Of a DNA stretch of 64,000 nucleotides, positions 16,824 through 26,781 are shown piece after piece. This stretch comes from Opitutaceae bacterium (lineage in GTDB: Bacteria; Verrucomicrobiota; Verrucomicrobiia; Opitutales; Opitutaceae), in the NCBI GenBank assembly GCA_028284385.1, contig JANQRT010000052.1, positions 186,001 through 250,000 of the forward strand. Direction: 5' to 3'. Position numbers and translations under genes: made by a program. The notes below the pieces were generated by a model. The model was not told the DNA's origin and made no database searches. It saw nothing but the letters and a program-made list of their open reading frames with translations. Within the stretch, counting starts at the first letter, position 1, and each line of letters starts with the position of its first letter.

Positions 16824-18890
16824 CTACCCGATTAGGTTCTTGATGGAGTTTACGATTCCTTCACTGTCCAGCTTGTACTGTCTAGTAAGCTCGGCATACG
16901 TTCCTGAATGGATATAACTCAATTCTCCATTCGCGTTTCGTGTATTGAATGCATGGATGCGTTTAGTATCTATTGATTCTCTTTCTTCAATCAGCATCTT
17001 CTTAAAGGCGTCCCAAATAAATCCATTATTCTGCTCCGCAAAGACGAGTGAGTGTCCATCGTCATAAATTTTCAGAAGAGCATTCCTGTCGAACGAAGGC
17101 ATATCCACAACGCCAACGGATATACCTTCCGCCTCTAGTTTGGAAGAAACGGAAACAGCTTCATGAACTCCACGTCCACTACTGATAACCACAGCTTGAT
17201 CCTCTGTGGACTGCTTTAAGAAATAAGCTTTTCCGTATTCAAATTTATAATCGCTATCAAAAAGCGCGGGAGCGGCTGCTCTCAGAACGCGAAGATAGAC
17301 GATTCCTCGATTGCCCTCCATAATCCATTCGATAATCGCAAGCAATTGTCTCGGGCAGGAACAGTCGATGATTTTCACTTGTGCTAAGGAACCGAACACG
17401 TGAGCATCGTCATTTCCCATATGCGTGGCTCCATTGGTTTGTGTCTCGAAGTTGGAAGCCGTTGCTAGAAAAGTGAGATCTAGTCCGTGCCCTTCATTTA
17501 GCCAGCCGTCTTCTGCTGCAATCGCTTCAAGTCGCTCTTGATGTCCGATTGCAATGCGCCTCAGTACTTTCCAGTCGAAAAACGGACAGAAGGTACTCAC
17601 CCATGTGTTCATGCCCAAGGCTGCTAGCCCCTCGCCGATCAGCATCATGTTCGCTTCCGCCACGCCGACATTCAGCGCTTTGTTTTGATCGACCCAGCTC
17701 ACTCCGTCGAAAAGGCCACTTGTTGAAGATAAATCCGAGTCGATTGAGGCCACTTGACCCGATGCCGTATACGCTTTCATCGCGGCGCACACCACATCTG
17801 CCGTGGCATGGCTTTCCCCTTTTTCTATGACTGGGAGTGCTGCTTGATTCGCAGTGACCTTTTTATGGCGAAGAGGCGCGCGTTGCGTTTTAGAATCTAT
17901 TTGTATTCTATCTATGGATATAGAATTTCTGTCAGTAACAATTGTGAGATTGAAGCGTTCTGATGCGATGCGAATCAATTCCTCTTTGGTTTCCTCCTCC
18001 AGTTCGTCTAGTGTTTTGCAAAAGTCCTGGACTCTTGATTCGCGTCTCTTCAGCTGCAAATCGTTTTCTCGAGCCAGCAGGGCATCATCGGTAATGGCAA
18101 CCTTGTGTTTGTTCATGAAGGAGGAGAACCCTCCATAACCTTTAGTTGATTGGCAGATAATGGCCGTGGGACGACCATCGCGAGTGCCGAACTTGAATTC
18201 GGCAAGCGGATCGTAGATCTCGTCGTATTTGGTCGCATCGACGAATCTTGTCTTCCAACCGAAAGATTCAAAGGCCGCTACGATATTATGATAAGGGAAA
18301 AGGAGACGGTCCGTTATATCTAGCTGGCCACCATTGTAGTCGACAAGAACGCATAGATTATCCAGCTTTTTGTATCCGGAATACATGACGGCTTCCCAGA
18401 TGGGACCTTCTTGCAACTCTCCATCACCAGTCATTGAATACACATCGAAGTGAGGGGAACCTTGTCCCGCTATCGCGAACCCCTGAGCGACTCCTAGACC
18501 CTGCCCCATAGGACCGGTCGCGATATGAGCTCCTGGGAGAACAGGACCAGGATGGCCGTTCAATATGCTGCTAGCCGACCGCGAGTTTTTAAGAATTTTT
18601 CGATCGAAATAGCCGAGATCTGCGTAAATCGAGGCCATGGCCGCTACTGCATGACCTTTGCTCAAGACAAACATGTCTTGTCCAATTCGAGTCGGATTTT
18701 CTACATCGATATCTATAAAGCCTCCATAGAATAGGGTGTTCAACGGAATGATTGCGGAAAAGGCTCCGCCGACATGCAAGCCACGATCTACAGCGTATTT
18801 GCACTGCTCGAGCGTATCCAATCTTATGTCGGAATCCTTTACTCCCAGAAGTCGCAGCAGCGCTTTTTTCAATTGGAAACTCTCGCTCAT
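16824..18890 (-). CDS. Transketolase-like enzyme, fused single chain
   Basis: A 688-residue thiamine-diphosphate enzyme of the transketolase family. The N-terminal half has LSKGHA (77-82) and the ThDP motif GDGELQEG (155-162). The C-terminal half has SDLSSTSG (385-392) and NVGVAEANM (407-415), where Glu412 should activate the cofactor. The style resembles split two-subunit transketolases (LSKGH type) joined by a linker of about 75 residues (285-360) rather than housekeeping TktA. The role is ketol transfer or cleavage of a ketose-like intermediate; the substrate is unassigned. The start ATG overlaps the stop of the upstream cupin (ATGA), so the two are translationally coupled. Confidence 0.88.
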   Translation of the reverse strand: MSESFQLKKALLRLLGVKDSDIRLDTLEQCKYAVDRGLHVGGAFSAIIPLNTLFYGGFIDIDVENPTRIGQDMFVLSKGHAVAAMASIYADLGYFDRKILKNSRSASSILNGHPGPVLPGAHIATGPMGQGLGVAQGFAIAGQGSPHFDVYSMTGDGELQEGPIWEAVMYSGYKKLDNLCVLVDYNGGQLDITDRLLFPYHNIVAAFESFGWKTRFVDATKYDEIYDPLAEFKFGTRDGRPTAIICQSTKGYGGFSSFMNKHKVAITDDALLARENDLQLKRRESRVQDFCKTLDELEEETKEELIRIASERFNLTIVTDRNSISIDRIQIDSKTQRAPLRHKKVTANQAALPVIEKGESHATADVVCAAMKAYTASGQVASIDSDLSSTSGLFDGVSWVDQNKALNVGVAEANMMLIGEGLAALGMNTWVSTFCPFFDWKVLRRIAIGHQERLEAIAAEDGWLNEGHGLDLTFLATASNFETQTNGATHMGNDDAHVFGSLAQVKIIDCSCPRQLLAIIEWIMEGNRGIVYLRVLRAAAPALFDSDYKFEYGKAYFLKQSTEDQAVVISSGRGVHEAVSVSSKLEAEGISVGVVDMPSFDRNALLKIYDDGHSLVFAEQNNGFIWDAFKKMLIEERESIDTKRIHAFNTRNANGELSYIHSGTYAELTRQYKLDSEGIVNSIKNLIG

Positions 18891-19294
18891 TTCTTTAAAC
18901 TGTCATCTCCGTATTGAACATTTTCGTACACTCTATAAGTGTCTGGAGTCGAAGCGGGAGAGAAGAAGCAAGCTAGCTCAACGGGTTTCTCGCTAACATT
19001 TCGAGTCATATGAACATCACATTCTTGAAAGACGACAGCGTCTCCTTGCTTGAGTCTCTGGATATTCTTTTTCCCGTCGTTGAGAGCGTAGAATTCGACT
19101 TCTCCATTCAAGACGTAGACCAGCTCTTCTGTTTCAGGATGACAATGAGCGGGGTTCACCGTTTCTCCTGGCTGTATCCTAATTACGCACATGGATAGCT
19201 TCTGCGCATTCCCTTGTTTGGGGGAGGCCATCATCCACATCTTTCGTCCCGGCAGATCTAAAGGCTCAATTTCGTCGCGGTTTAAAACGTGCAT
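18887..19294 (-). CDS. Small cupin-domain protein
   Basis: A 135-residue single-domain cupin. The first metal motif appears as NPAHCHPETEELVYVLNGEV (about 46-65) and the second as GDAVVFQECDVHMTRN. It is probably a metal-dependent isomerase, lyase or sensor domain for an operon intermediate, but the sequence does not settle which. It overlaps the transketolase start by 4 bp and starts 19 bp after the alcohol dehydrogenase stop. Confidence 0.8.
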   Translation of the reverse strand: MHVLNRDEIEPLDLPGRKMWMMASPKQGNAQKLSMCVIRIQPGETVNPAHCHPETEELVYVLNGEVEFYALNDGKKNIQRLKQGDAVVFQECDVHMTRNVSEKPVELACFFSPASTPDTYRVYENVQYGDDSLKK

Positions 19295-19313
19295 GTTGGA
19301 AAAGACTATCGGT

Positions 19314-20369
19314 TCAAGGATTGGGCTTGATAGCTACTTTGATGGCTCCTTCTTTCCTTTGATTGAAGGTGTCGAGAGCGGTTGCGAAATCATCAAGAGG
19401 GAAGCGGTGGGTCATAAGCGGACGAAGATCGATTCGATCATTGGCCAACAGAGAAAGAGCTTCTTCGGCTGTATTCGGATTGGCTCTATCCCCTATGATT
19501 TCCACTTCATCAAGAACGATCCGCTTCATCGGAAGCGTTGGATCCTCATGATGTATTCCAATTACGGATACGACCCCTCCTCGAGCGGCAGCCAAGCAGG
19601 CTTGCTTGATGGATAATGCCGTTCCCGCGCATTCGCAAACTCGAGGAACTCCATAGTTTTCCGTTAATTCTTTGACTCGCTCAACGACGTCTTCGCTGCG
19701 ATAGTCGATTCCTTCAGCTCCAAGCTCTACGGCTCTTGCCAGTCGCTCTCCACTGCCTGCGACCAGTACACGACCCGCTCCCATGGCTAAGGCGCATAGT
19801 TGTGCCATTAAGCCTTGGGGTCCCGTACCGATTATGAGAATAGTCTCTCCAGGCTCGAGACGGGTTCTCTTAACGGTGTAAAGAGCGATACTGAGCGGGT
19901 CGACGCAAGCCGAGTATTCTAAATCCATGTTGCCGGGGATCTTATAGATACTCTTGATAGAAATCCTCATGTACTCGGCGTAAGCTCCTGGCGTATAGTG
20001 TCCATACTGCCTGTGGCCTCGCTCATCGTGTCCATAATTCAAGCACAAGTTGTATCGCCCTTTCATGCAGTTGCGGCACACGCCGCAACCGCAGTGAGAA
20101 ATGGCGCAAACCCGGTCGCCTTCTTTCCAGCCAAGGCTTGAAGCGCGTTCGCCGGTTTTGACAACGACGCCTGACCACTCGTGACCAGGAACGAAAGGAT
20201 AACTCTTGGGCCAGAATCCCGGGAAGTCTCCTGCTATAATATGAGGGTCCGTTCCGCAAATAAACGTCGTATCGACGCGGCAAAGGACCTCTTCAGTTTC
20301 CAGCTTCTCCGGAACTGGTACTTCCTCGATCTCGAATTCGTTCGGAGCTTTGAGAACGAGAGCTTTCAT
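19314..20369 (-). CDS. Zinc-dependent medium-chain alcohol dehydrogenase
   Basis: A 351-residue MDR-family dehydrogenase of the sorbitol/threonine dehydrogenase type. Catalytic zinc ligands are expected at Cys38 (ICGTD) and His63-Glu64 (PGHEWSG). The structural zinc cysteines fit the C-x2-C-x2-C-x7-C pattern at 95, 98, 101 and 109. The Rossmann motif GTGPQGLMAQ lies near 175. I chose the ATG at 20367-20369 (MKALVLKAP) because the longer frame only adds an unlikely MFTLR. It probably oxidises a polyol or hydroxyacid feeding the operon. Confidence 0.88.
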   Translation of the reverse strand: MKALVLKAPNEFEIEEVPVPEKLETEEVLCRVDTTFICGTDPHIIAGDFPGFWPKSYPFVPGHEWSGVVVKTGERASSLGWKEGDRVCAISHCGCGVCRNCMKGRYNLCLNYGHDERGHRQYGHYTPGAYAEYMRISIKSIYKIPGNMDLEYSACVDPLSIALYTVKRTRLEPGETILIIGTGPQGLMAQLCALAMGAGRVLVAGSGERLARAVELGAEGIDYRSEDVVERVKELTENYGVPRVCECAGTALSIKQACLAAARGGVVSVIGIHHEDPTLPMKRIVLDEVEIIGDRANPNTAEEALSLLANDRIDLRPLMTHRFPLDDFATALDTFNQRKEGAIKVAIKPNP

Positions 20370-20413
20370 TCGAAGAGTGAACAACGCATTGTGAAGAGTG
20401 AAAGAAAGCTATG

Positions 20414-21238
20414 CTAGTCGTTTTCCGTTATGGCGACCGCTCTGATCGGCGAACCGCATCCATTCTTGATTTTCAGCGGAAGGCCGACGAAAAAGAATTC
20501 CCGCTTGGGAATCAGATCAATATTTCTTAAGCTCTCGATATTCAGAATCCCTCGTTCTCGGCACATGATATGAGCTGGTTGTACCATTCGTGTGGATACT
20601 TCGTAGTACGAATCTATACTGAAGGCATCCGCTCCGATTGCTATGACTCCGCTGTCCGCCAGCCAATGACTAGCCTCTTCGTCGATCCCGGGATAGTCTT
20701 TTATATAACCGAAGGGAGAGTCGTATTTCTTGTATTGCCCGCTGCAGAAGAGAAATACAGAACTAGGCTTTATGCTTAGACCCTCTTTATCCATCTGAGC
20801 TTCGATCTCGGCCTTGGTTATATATGTATTTGATTCCTTATTACGAAAATCTAGCCATATTCCGGGAGTCATGTGCCAATTGATAGGCGTTTGGTCGATG
20901 GGCCGAGCTCCGTCCTCTGGCACCACATGACTGATGCTGTCGCAGTGAGTGGAGGTATGGCCGCACATCGTGAAGGCCATGACTTCATAGGAGTAGGGCG
21001 GATTGGTAAGACCGAATTTCTGTGTTTCCTCGTGAGTAAGATGCTGCCAGACAACGGTTCGCTGATGTCCCTTGAAAGTGGGGTTTTCGTTGCCTATCTC
21101 GTTTGAAAGATCGGTTGTCGTATAGGTTTTTCCGAAGAACTCGATTTTAGAGTGTATCGTTGGCAGGGGGCAGTCCACCATTTGGGGATATACAGTTTTG
21201 AGTCGAGCTTCAGCTTCAGGTGTCCAATCGCTTCTCAT
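20414..21238 (-). CDS. Cyclase-family metal-dependent hydrolase
   Basis: This 274-residue protein belongs to the cyclase / kynurenine formamidase-like family. The signature HxGTHxDxxxH is seen as CGHTSTHCDSISHV near residue 80, so metal-binding His and Asp are kept although Gly-Thr is replaced. FLFCSGQYKKYDSP and SVFLFCSG near 157-170 resemble the second conserved block. These enzymes hydrolyse amides or cyclic esters, or open rings. It is the first gene of the operon; a perfect palindrome lies about 200 bp upstream. The function in this pathway is open. Confidence 0.83.
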   Translation of the reverse strand: MRSDWTPEAEARLKTVYPQMVDCPLPTIHSKIEFFGKTYTTTDLSNEIGNENPTFKGHQRTVVWQHLTHEETQKFGLTNPPYSYEVMAFTMCGHTSTHCDSISHVVPEDGARPIDQTPINWHMTPGIWLDFRNKESNTYITKAEIEAQMDKEGLSIKPSSVFLFCSGQYKKYDSPFGYIKDYPGIDEEASHWLADSGVIAIGADAFSIDSYYEVSTRMVQPAHIMCRERGILNIESLRNIDLIPKREFFFVGLPLKIKNGCGSPIRAVAITEND

Positions 21239-21345
21239 TTTATCGAGTTTAGGCGCTTAGGGGATTTTGATGGTAGGTAGGTGAACGGAATCGATGGGCT
21301 GAACCCTTTAGCAAGCGTTCCAACGAGAATAAATGTATCGTTTGG

Positions 21346-21420
21346 AAAAAGCCCTCGTGCGAGCATCAGTAAGCCGCAGCGCGGATTGACGAGCAACACT
21401 TCTGAGGGCTCAGTGAATAT
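21346..21420 (-). other. Structured leader or terminator candidate between hemH and the catabolic operon
   Basis: On the minus strand AGCCCTC (21420-21414) can pair with GAGGGCT (21356-21350) across 57 nt, followed by TTTTT. Inside are CCGC/GCGG and a competing CTCGT/ACGAG pairing. It could be the hemH terminator or part of the operon leader. The length (71 nt) is tRNA-like, but it has no T-arm and is not a tRNA. Confidence 0.35.
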
Positions 21421-21433
21421 TACCCGTAAAAAA

Positions 21434-21451
21434 GATTGGTTCGAACCAATC
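21434..21451. promoter_or_regulatory. Perfect 18-bp palindrome, operator candidate
   Basis: GATTGGTTCGAACCAATC is self-complementary over its full length with a central CG, the form typical of LacI-family operators. It lies 196 bp upstream of the first gene of the catabolic operon and 28 bp past the hemH stop. The regulator is not identified in the window; the nearby AraC-type gene would not be expected to bind a site of this shape. Confidence 0.5.
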
Positions 21452-21478
21452 GGATTGTCGTCTTTAATACGGCTGTTT

Positions 21479-22501
21479 TTAGAGCTTCCAAGCCAGTTCC
21501 TTGGTTCTATTCGCGAGAAAAGCTACCAGTTTCGGATGTTCGTTGAGACAGGGAATCATCTCAAACGATTCGCCTCCCGCTTCCAGAAAGATATCTTTTC
21601 CCTCCATCGCTATTTCTTCCAGTGTCTCTAGGCAGTCTGAAACAAATGCGGGCGTCATTACCAAAAGCTTTTTTACTCCTTTCGAAGGCAGTTCTTCAAG
21701 CACGTTGTCCGTGTAAGGCTGTATCCAAGGTTCTCGGCCAAGGCGAGACTGATAGGAGATGGAAAACTTGTCTCTCGGAATGCTGGCTTTCTCTACGAAC
21801 GCCTCTGTCGTAGCCACCGTTTGAGCTTTATAGCAAGTGCTATGGACTGGACTGCAAATATTACAGCAGTCAGGCGTTATTTGGCAGTGAGCTTTGGAGG
21901 AATCCGCCTTTTTCAAATGGCGAACAGGGATGCTGTGGTACGAGAATAGGAGATGGTCGTAACCTTTTTCTAGATACGGTCCAGCCTTATCAATCAGAGC
22001 ATCGATGTATTCCGGATCGTCGTAAAAGGGTTGCAGCGTTTCCACCTTCATTTCAGGAGCCTGCTTCCCGACCTCCTCCCACACCTTTGCCACAACCGTT
22101 TCGTAGCTGGACATGGCGTAGTGTGGGTAAAGCGGGATAAGAACGACTTTGGTGATTCCTTTTCGTTTCAGATTGCCAATAGCGCTTGCGATAGATGGCG
22201 AGCCATAGCGCATGGCAAGCTCCACGTGCGGTTCGACCTGATCCTGCAAGAGTCGCTTCAGATTCCGACTTATGACAAGCAGGGGAGATCCGTCTTCTGT
22301 CCAAACTCGTTTATAGGCTTCTGCCGATTGTTTGGGACGTTTTGGAAGTATGAAGCATCTCAGTACGAATTGCTGAATCAACTTCGGAGAATCGATAACG
22401 CGATCGTCGGAAAGAAACTCTTCCAAGTAGCGACGAACATCCTGCGCCGACGTGGAATCGGGCGAACCTAGATTGACGAGCAAGACGGCTTTGTCGGACA
22501 T
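21479..22501 (-). CDS. hemH: Ferrochelatase
   Basis: A 340-residue protein that inserts ferrous iron into protoporphyrin IX, the last step of haem synthesis. The N-terminus AVLLVNLGSPDS is diagnostic, and the region FSYHSIPVRH (about 186-195) carries the conserved metal-proximal His. SYQSRLGREPWIQPYT is the second hallmark block. Length matches the family. It sits between the AraC-type gene and the catabolic operon, 240 bp from the latter, so it is probably a separate transcription unit. Confidence 0.95.
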   Translation of the reverse strand: MSDKAVLLVNLGSPDSTSAQDVRRYLEEFLSDDRVIDSPKLIQQFVLRCFILPKRPKQSAEAYKRVWTEDGSPLLVISRNLKRLLQDQVEPHVELAMRYGSPSIASAIGNLKRKGITKVVLIPLYPHYAMSSYETVVAKVWEEVGKQAPEMKVETLQPFYDDPEYIDALIDKAGPYLEKGYDHLLFSYHSIPVRHLKKADSSKAHCQITPDCCNICSPVHSTCYKAQTVATTEAFVEKASIPRDKFSISYQSRLGREPWIQPYTDNVLEELPSKGVKKLLVMTPAFVSDCLETLEEIAMEGKDIFLEAGGESFEMIPCLNEHPKLVAFLANRTKELAWKL

Positions 22502-22606
22502 TCATGAATGCTGTTAACCGCATCTTGCTGTCTGTCAAATGTCTGGAGCAGGAAATCGCCTTTAGGTCGTGGCAAAACCTGTGCAGCGTAACGATAATCC
22601 TTTCCG

Positions 22607-23413
22607 TTAAATCGCTCTATTTCGTCTCAGAGACTCGGGGTCGTGACCCGTTCGCTGGATGAACTGCTGCTCGAAAAAGCTCACATTCGAATAGCCAAGG
22701 CTTTCTGCTATTTCCTCAATAGACAACGAGGTCTCGAGAAACATCTTTTTCGCCTTGCTCATGCGCAGGGTAATCAAATGCTGGATTGGCGGTTCTCCCG
22801 TTAACCTATGGAATACGCGACTGAATTGCGAAGATGAAAGACCTGCAATCCGGCTAAGTTCCTCCACGGTCCATTTCCGACCAGAATCGGCTTCCATGGC
22901 ATTTAATGCTTTAAGTGCCCGCTCGTCGAACTCGCCATGCGAGGCGTCGGCGATCAGCAGGAGAAGCATTCGAAGAGCATGATTCTGAATCCCCTGCTGA
23001 GTTGGATTTTCCGCATTCCATGATAGAGATAGATTTGCTAGATTCTCCAAACTGCTAGGAGCCATCGGGCGTATGGCGCCTCTAGGTAACTCGAGTTGCT
23101 CATTTGGAACGATCTCGTTGTCCGTATCCAGAATTTCAAACCTTGTGACGAAAATCGATAGCGGATTGAGGGGATTCTGGCTGGCTTCAATCGCGTCTCG
23201 AGGTTGAAAGAGAAAGCAGACTCCAGGACTCAAGGACGAAGTCTTTCCGTTCAGAGTTAGTTTCCCTGACCCTTCTAGCACGCCCCAGATCGCGTAATTC
23301 TCGAGCGATTCCGCCTTCCAGCTCCAAATGGGTTCGCAATGATAGAGAAGGGGACTGGCCGTAAGTCTAAGCTTGGCCTTTTCTGCTAGCCAAAGCGGAT
23401 CTTTGAGGGGCAT
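22607..23413 (-). CDS. AraC-family transcriptional regulator
   Basis: A 268-residue protein with an N-terminal cupin-like sensor domain (about 25-110) and a C-terminal double helix-turn-helix. The first helix pair is at WTVEELSRIAGLSSSQFSRV (about 176-195), and the second at SIEEIAESLGYSNVSFFEQQ followed by the family motif TGHDPESLR. It could regulate a nearby sugar or polyol pathway such as the seven-gene operon 1.4 kb downstream on the same strand, but hemH lies between them and the link is only proximity. Confidence 0.9.
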   Translation of the reverse strand: MPLKDPLWLAEKAKLRLTASPLLYHCEPIWSWKAESLENYAIWGVLEGSGKLTLNGKTSSLSPGVCFLFQPRDAIEASQNPLNPLSIFVTRFEILDTDNEIVPNEQLELPRGAIRPMAPSSLENLANLSLSWNAENPTQQGIQNHALRMLLLLIADASHGEFDERALKALNAMEADSGRKWTVEELSRIAGLSSSQFSRVFHRLTGEPPIQHLITLRMSKAKKMFLETSLSIEEIAESLGYSNVSFFEQQFIQRTGHDPESLRRNRAI

Positions 23414-23449
23414 TTCGCCAGCATGAAGTAGAAGCTGGGAATACTGAAG

Positions 23450-23487
23450 AATAAAAAACCCGAAGTTCCTCGCAGAACCTCGGGTTT
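23450..23487 (-). terminator. Rho-independent terminator of eno
   Basis: Arms at 23456-23468 and 23475-23487 pair over 13 bp with one G-U, loop of 6 nt, and on the minus strand a run of six U follows. It lies 23 nt after the eno stop and before the AraC-type gene. Confidence 0.92.
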
Positions 23488-23509
23488 GAAATAGGTATTC
23501 TAAATTCGA

Positions 23510-24841
<1,332 letters not shown>

Positions 24842-24961
24842 CTAGTTGAGGGGACCCTTATGACGCCTGCATAGCGAAAAGCAAGAAGGCAAAGCGCGAT
24901 TTTGCGACAATGGCGCGACATTGAATTTGAACCTGAAGTTAGAATCTTTATCGATACGCGG

Positions 24962-25660
24962 ATGAGCGGAAAGATCGCGATTATTAGTGGAACCAGCATT
25001 GCTCGGTCTCGCGTATTTCAAGGATGGAAGTCCAAGGAAGTTAAAACGCCTTACGGAGATGTTGTCTTCAGGCTTTCGGGGGACGTGATCGTCGTGAATC
25101 GACATGGATTTGAAAATCCTCTGCCGCCCCATGCCATCAATTATCGAGCTTACGTAGACGCTTTGAAAAAGCTCAAAGTGGAAAACGCTATATGTTTGAG
25201 TTCTGTTGGCTCTCTGAAGGAAAGCCTCGGACCGGGCTCTTTTGTATCTTGCGAAGACTACGTGAGCTTTGCCCCAATGACTTTCTTCGATGACGAGCTA
25301 AGCGGGTTTGCTCCGGTTGTCGATAATTCGCTCCTCAAATGGATACGAAGCGTGAGTCCGCATCCCATCAAGACTGGGAAAATCTATGCCCAGACACGAG
25401 GCCCCCGTTTTGAAACCAAGGCCGAAGTGAAGATCCTCCAGTCTTGGGGTTGCGATGTAGTGGGGATGACTTTCGCTAACGAAGCGGACCTCCTTCTCGA
25501 GAAGGAAATCGGCATAACATCTCTTTGCATGATCGACAATCTTGCGCATGGTCTTGGAAGACAACAGCTTAGCTTGGAAGATTTTCGAGCAATGGTTTCT
25601 GCCAATCAAGCGAAAGTCGATAATCTGCTCGATATTCTAGTGCAGGAGTTGCGTTCTTGA
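24962..25660 (+). CDS. MTAP/PNP-family nucleoside phosphorylase
   Basis: A purine nucleoside or 5'-methylthioadenosine phosphorylase, about 232 residues, splitting a nucleoside with phosphate. IAIISGTS at the start, NRHGFENPLPPHAINYRA (phosphate and base pocket), TRGPRFETKAEVK and the block VVGMTFANEADLLLEKEIG are family motifs. In the last the usual Met-Thr-x-x-x-Glu is kept as GMTFANEADL. The ATG at 24962 matches the family start; the frame extends to a TTG at 24902, which would overlap the eno promoter region. Choice between MTA and other nucleosides is open. Confidence 0.87.
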   Translation: MSGKIAIISGTSIARSRVFQGWKSKEVKTPYGDVVFRLSGDVIVVNRHGFENPLPPHAINYRAYVDALKKLKVENAICLSSVGSLKESLGPGSFVSCEDYVSFAPMTFFDDELSGFAPVVDNSLLKWIRSVSPHPIKTGKIYAQTRGPRFETKAEVKILQSWGCDVVGMTFANEADLLLEKEIGITSLCMIDNLAHGLGRQQLSLEDFRAMVSANQAKVDNLLDILVQELRS

Positions 25661-25790
25661 TCTCGCTTGGATCTTTCCTTTCTAAGGAATTTGCCTGATT
25701 TATGGGTTTGGAAAGGTAAATTCTCTTGGGAAGCGGCCGATATTAAAGGGTCCGTTTTATCCTACAAATTGCCTTGGTTTGATTCACATA

Positions 25791-26762
25791 ATGAGCGAAT
25801 TCCTGCCGACAGAAGAAATCAGTTCCACACAAGATGTCTTTCGCCGTTTGAAGACGGCAATTGGAACCCGAATAAAAGGAAAGGATGAAGTCCTTGATAA
25901 CGTGCTGATCTGCCTGGCGGCGGGCGGGCATATTCTCCTTGAAGACCTCCCCGGAGTTGGAAAAACAACGCTAGCCTACTGCCTTGCCAAAGCAATGGAT
26001 TCGGAATTCAAGCGGATCCAGTTTACCAGCGATTTGCTTCCTACCGATGTTACCGGCGTATCTATCTACGACGAGCCGAGCAAGAGGTTCGTCTTCAAAC
26101 CAGGACCGATTTTTTCCAATATCGTTCTGGCCGACGAGATTAATCGCGCCACGCCCAAAACGCAGTCCAGTCTCCTTGAGGTAATGGATCATGGAAAGGT
26201 GACGATCGATGGTCAGACTCATGAGGTTGGGGATCCGTTTATCGTTCTAGCGACTCAGAATCCAGTGGACTACGAGGGTACGTTTCCTCTCCCCGAAAGC
26301 CAGATGGACCGTTTTCTCATGCGGCTTCATATGGGGTATCCGAATCCTGAGGATGAATTGCATATTCTAAAGGGCGATCTGGACGGTTACGACAACATAT
26401 CCTTTGAGGATCGCATCAGTCCTTTAGAAATTGCTAGTATTAGAAAAACGGTTACAAATGTATATGTCGAGCAAAGCGTACTTGAATACATGCTTAATCT
26501 CGTCACTGCCACTCGAACTGAAACCGAGTTCAAGGCTGGCATTAGCGTACGCGGCAGTCTGGCTCTGAAGACCGCTTCCCAAGCGAGAGCTATTTACCTA
26601 GGTCGCGATTTCGTCCTCCCGGAAGACGTTCAAGCGGTTTCTGTAGCGGTTTTAGGGCATCGTCTTAATTTACGCCGACCGTCATCCGACGCCTTGGAAG
26701 AACGTCGCATGGTTGAGGGCATTCTATCACGTATCCAAGCGATTGTTCCATTGCCAAAGTAG
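25791..26762 (+). CDS. MoxR-family AAA ATPase
   Basis: A 323-residue AAA+ ATPase. Walker A LPGVGKTT is at about 53-60, Walker B ADEINRA follows with the MoxR-typical NRATPKTQSSLLEVM, and ATQNPVDYEGTFPLPESQMDRF is nearby as sensor 1 and arginine-finger context. I chose the ATG at 25791; the longer frame begins with TTG. MoxR ATPases act as chaperones that mature or activate partner proteins. The next two genes, a DUF58 protein and a transglutaminase-like membrane protein, form the standard set. Confidence 0.95.
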   Translation: MSEFLPTEEISSTQDVFRRLKTAIGTRIKGKDEVLDNVLICLAAGGHILLEDLPGVGKTTLAYCLAKAMDSEFKRIQFTSDLLPTDVTGVSIYDEPSKRFVFKPGPIFSNIVLADEINRATPKTQSSLLEVMDHGKVTIDGQTHEVGDPFIVLATQNPVDYEGTFPLPESQMDRFLMRLHMGYPNPEDELHILKGDLDGYDNISFEDRISPLEIASIRKTVTNVYVEQSVLEYMLNLVTATRTETEFKAGISVRGSLALKTASQARAIYLGRDFVLPEDVQAVSVAVLGHRLNLRRPSSDALEERRMVEGILSRIQAIVPLPK

Positions 26763-26781
26763 GCTTTGGCATCCTGGCTTT

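Noticed and set aside
21350..21420. tRNA-like 71-nt element closed by a 7-bp stem
   Set aside because: No T-arm, no conserved TTC, no anticodon arm; kept only as a terminator or leader candidate.
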